A stretch of 39,492 nucleotides of DNA. Origin: an uncultured Clostridia bacterium. Lineage in GTDB: Bacteria > Bacillota > Clostridia > Oscillospirales > UBA644. A program made the translations under genes and the position numbers. Below the pieces are notes generated by a model. That model was given only the letters and a program-made list of their open reading frames with translations, was not told the DNA's origin and ran no database searches. Of this stretch, positions 37,793 to 39,492 are shown one piece after another; within the stretch, counting starts at the first letter, position 1; each line of letters opens with the position of its first letter. The stretch is from the NCBI GenBank assembly GCA_947305805.1, contig CAMZEM010000007.1:1-39492 (forward strand). Reading direction: 5' to 3'.

Positions 37793-38076
37793 ATTTTTCT
37801 CCGATTTAATAGTTTAATGCATTTCACCGAAAAATCGGTTCTGTAAAGTTGAACGATTTTACATTAAAACCGAAAAACGACTGTTTTTTACGGATTTTGA
37901 GGCGAAAACCGTTTCAATATTTAGCAACCGACTTAAAACCCGACACAAAATAGCGGAGAAACCGTCAGAATCAAATGATTGCTCATATCGAATTCACCGT
38001 CCGAACCGTATGTGTAAAAGCGGTTACTTTTACAACATACGCCGATTATGACGATACGAACGAAGATAATGACGTG

Positions 38077-38973
38077 TCAGGATTTTTTCTTTGCAGTGTT
38101 CTTTTTGCCTCTGAATGCTTTATTTGTGTTTGATTTTTTCTCTTTTGCGTTATTGCCGTTTGTATCCGCCGCTGTTTTTTTGATAAATATGTTTCCGCTC
38201 GCTTCTTCCGCAACCCATAAACCGTCTGCGGAAAGCTTATCCCAGTCCGGCTTTATCGAATAATCAGACTTATTGCCCGTTTTTTTGTTTACCCTCTGAA
38301 TATATCCGTTATCGATAAGCGACTGAAGGGCAATCTGAACTTTTGATTTGTCTGCGGAACAGTGGTCTGTAACGGTATCCACGGTATTTTTAAATGTCAG
38401 TTTACGGTTCTGACCGGAATTTCTTTCAAGATAACAGAGATTTTTCAGAATCATATCGTAATAAGGTTTAAGAATATCCGTTTCCGTGGGAAGTTCAACC
38501 CACCATGACGACGTGGATTTGAGCTGATTGCTGAATGCTCCTTTTACGCCGTAAATACCGACCTGTTTGCGAAGGATTGTTTTAAGATATGCGGCAACGG
38601 AATTGAAATGCGCGTCTCCCGTAAAGAGAATAAAAACGTCTGTTTTATCGTCCGCGAACGCCTTCTGATAGAGGCTGTCGAGCATTATAAAGTCCGTAAA
38701 ATCTTTTTCGGAATATGGGTTGGGGTTTTTTGTTTCGACTATGCGGTTGGTGTATTCTCTGATTTTAGATATTTCCTTATTGAGCGATTCGTTTGAAAAA
38801 TCGGCAAAAAACGTTATTTCTTTAACGTCCGCCCTCTCGTTTATCATATTTATCCATGCGCCGATATCGGGTTTTTTGTTGTATATTTTCTCCATTGAGA
38901 TATACCAGTGTTCATAATCAACAAATGCAGCCGCGCGAGGTCTTCTTTTTTTGAAAATGCCTATACGTTTCAC
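38077..38973 (-). CDS. NYN-domain (PIN-like) putative nuclease with C-terminal winged-helix-like region and Lys-rich tail
   Basis: AAFVDYEHWYISM, TDFIMLDSLYQ, DVFILFTGDAHFNSVAAYLK acidic motifs; wHTH-like VDTVTDHCSADKSKVQIALQSLIDNGYIQRV. Confidence 0.82.
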   Translation of the reverse strand: MKRIGIFKKRRPRAAAFVDYEHWYISMEKIYNKKPDIGAWINMINERADVKEITFFADFSNESLNKEISKIREYTNRIVETKNPNPYSEKDFTDFIMLDSLYQKAFADDKTDVFILFTGDAHFNSVAAYLKTILRKQVGIYGVKGAFSNQLKSTSSWWVELPTETDILKPYYDMILKNLCYLERNSGQNRKLTFKNTVDTVTDHCSADKSKVQIALQSLIDNGYIQRVNKKTGNKSDYSIKPDWDKLSADGLWVAEEASGNIFIKKTAADTNGNNAKEKKSNTNKAFRGKKNTAKKKS

Positions 38974-38993
38974 CGCCTTTCTTTTATGATTTT

Positions 38994-39492
38994 TTATTTG
39001 AATATTTCAACCGCAATAAGGTCGCCCTTACCCGCCTTTATATAGCCGTCTTCTCCTGAAACAGGTTCGTTGCTGACGCCGATGGGAAAATCCGAAGTAA
39101 TGTTAAAACCGTTCAGACAGTATTTGAACCCGCGTATCTCTACGCCTTGCGACTCGCCTTCCGACGGAAAAACCGAGACGTATTCGGTATTTTCGCTATA
39201 AACAAATCTTTTTTCCGTTTCCGAGCGAATCAGACTGACACGGGTTTTTCCGTCGCAGATAACGCATTCCGATCCGTTTTTTTCGATAAACCTAAGGACC
39301 GCTATCGCTCCGAGAGTATGATCGAGCCTTCCGCCGAGACCGCCCGCAAGATATATTTTCTTAAATCCTTTATTCAGCGCGAACCGCGCGGCGAAAAGCG
39401 CGTCGGTATCGTCTTTTTCATGAGGGAGAACAACCGTTTCGAAATCATCCGTCACGGAAGGTTTTTTTGATGAATCGAAATCGCCGATCACT
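38994..39492 (-). CDS. thiN: Thiamine pyrophosphokinase, N-terminus beyond the window edge
   Basis: VIGDFDSS, KDDTDALFAARFAL, LAGGLGGRLDHTLGAIAVL, SNEPV; open to the window end. Confidence 0.93.
   Translation of the reverse strand, partial: VIGDFDSSKKPSVTDDFETVVLPHEKDDTDALFAARFALNKGFKKIYLAGGLGGRLDHTLGAIAVLRFIEKNGSECVICDGKTRVSLIRSETEKRFVYSENTEYVSVFPSEGESQGVEIRGFKYCLNGFNITSDFPIGVSNEPVSGEDGYIKAGKGDLIAVEIFK

Noticed and set aside
34942-37888. Inverted shared ~15-mer (aaacagtcgtttttc) between gaps at 34942 and near 37875
   Set aside because: One AT-rich 15-mer match in a 39-kb window is within chance expectation, and the flanks do not align.

Overview
The window looks like a bacterial chromosomal contig from the Clostridia/Firmicutes, probably metagenome-derived. 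It carries mostly housekeeping genes: rny (partial), pyruvate:ferredoxin oxidoreductase, metG, pyrB, metA, rpmF-yceD, infC-rpmI-rplT, an RsuA-family pseudouridine synthase and thiN (partial). No tRNA, rRNA, CRISPR array or transposase was seen. The first ~300 bp appear foreign: the start of a phage P27-type small terminase gene joins the middle of rny across ~20 bp that reads sensibly in both genes, so an assembly chimera is likely. The most interesting points are: (1) a copA-type Cu+ ATPase whose C-terminal CopZ-like HMA domain has its own strong Shine-Dalgarno and in-frame ATG, suggesting a nested copper chaperone; (2) an 857-aa protein that fuses an ECF sigma factor to a helical region and a duplicated beta-rich module with no transmembrane segment; (3) an aspartate carbamoyltransferase with only the PyrI-type zinc domain fused to its C-terminus; (4) an orphan E2-type acyltransferase lacking both catalytic residues of the HxxxDG motif; (5) a DnaA-box-like cluster in a 490-bp non-coding gap; (6) an infC operon leader with a consensus promoter, an attenuator and a probable ATC start codon. 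All calls come from reading the sequence; no database search was run.
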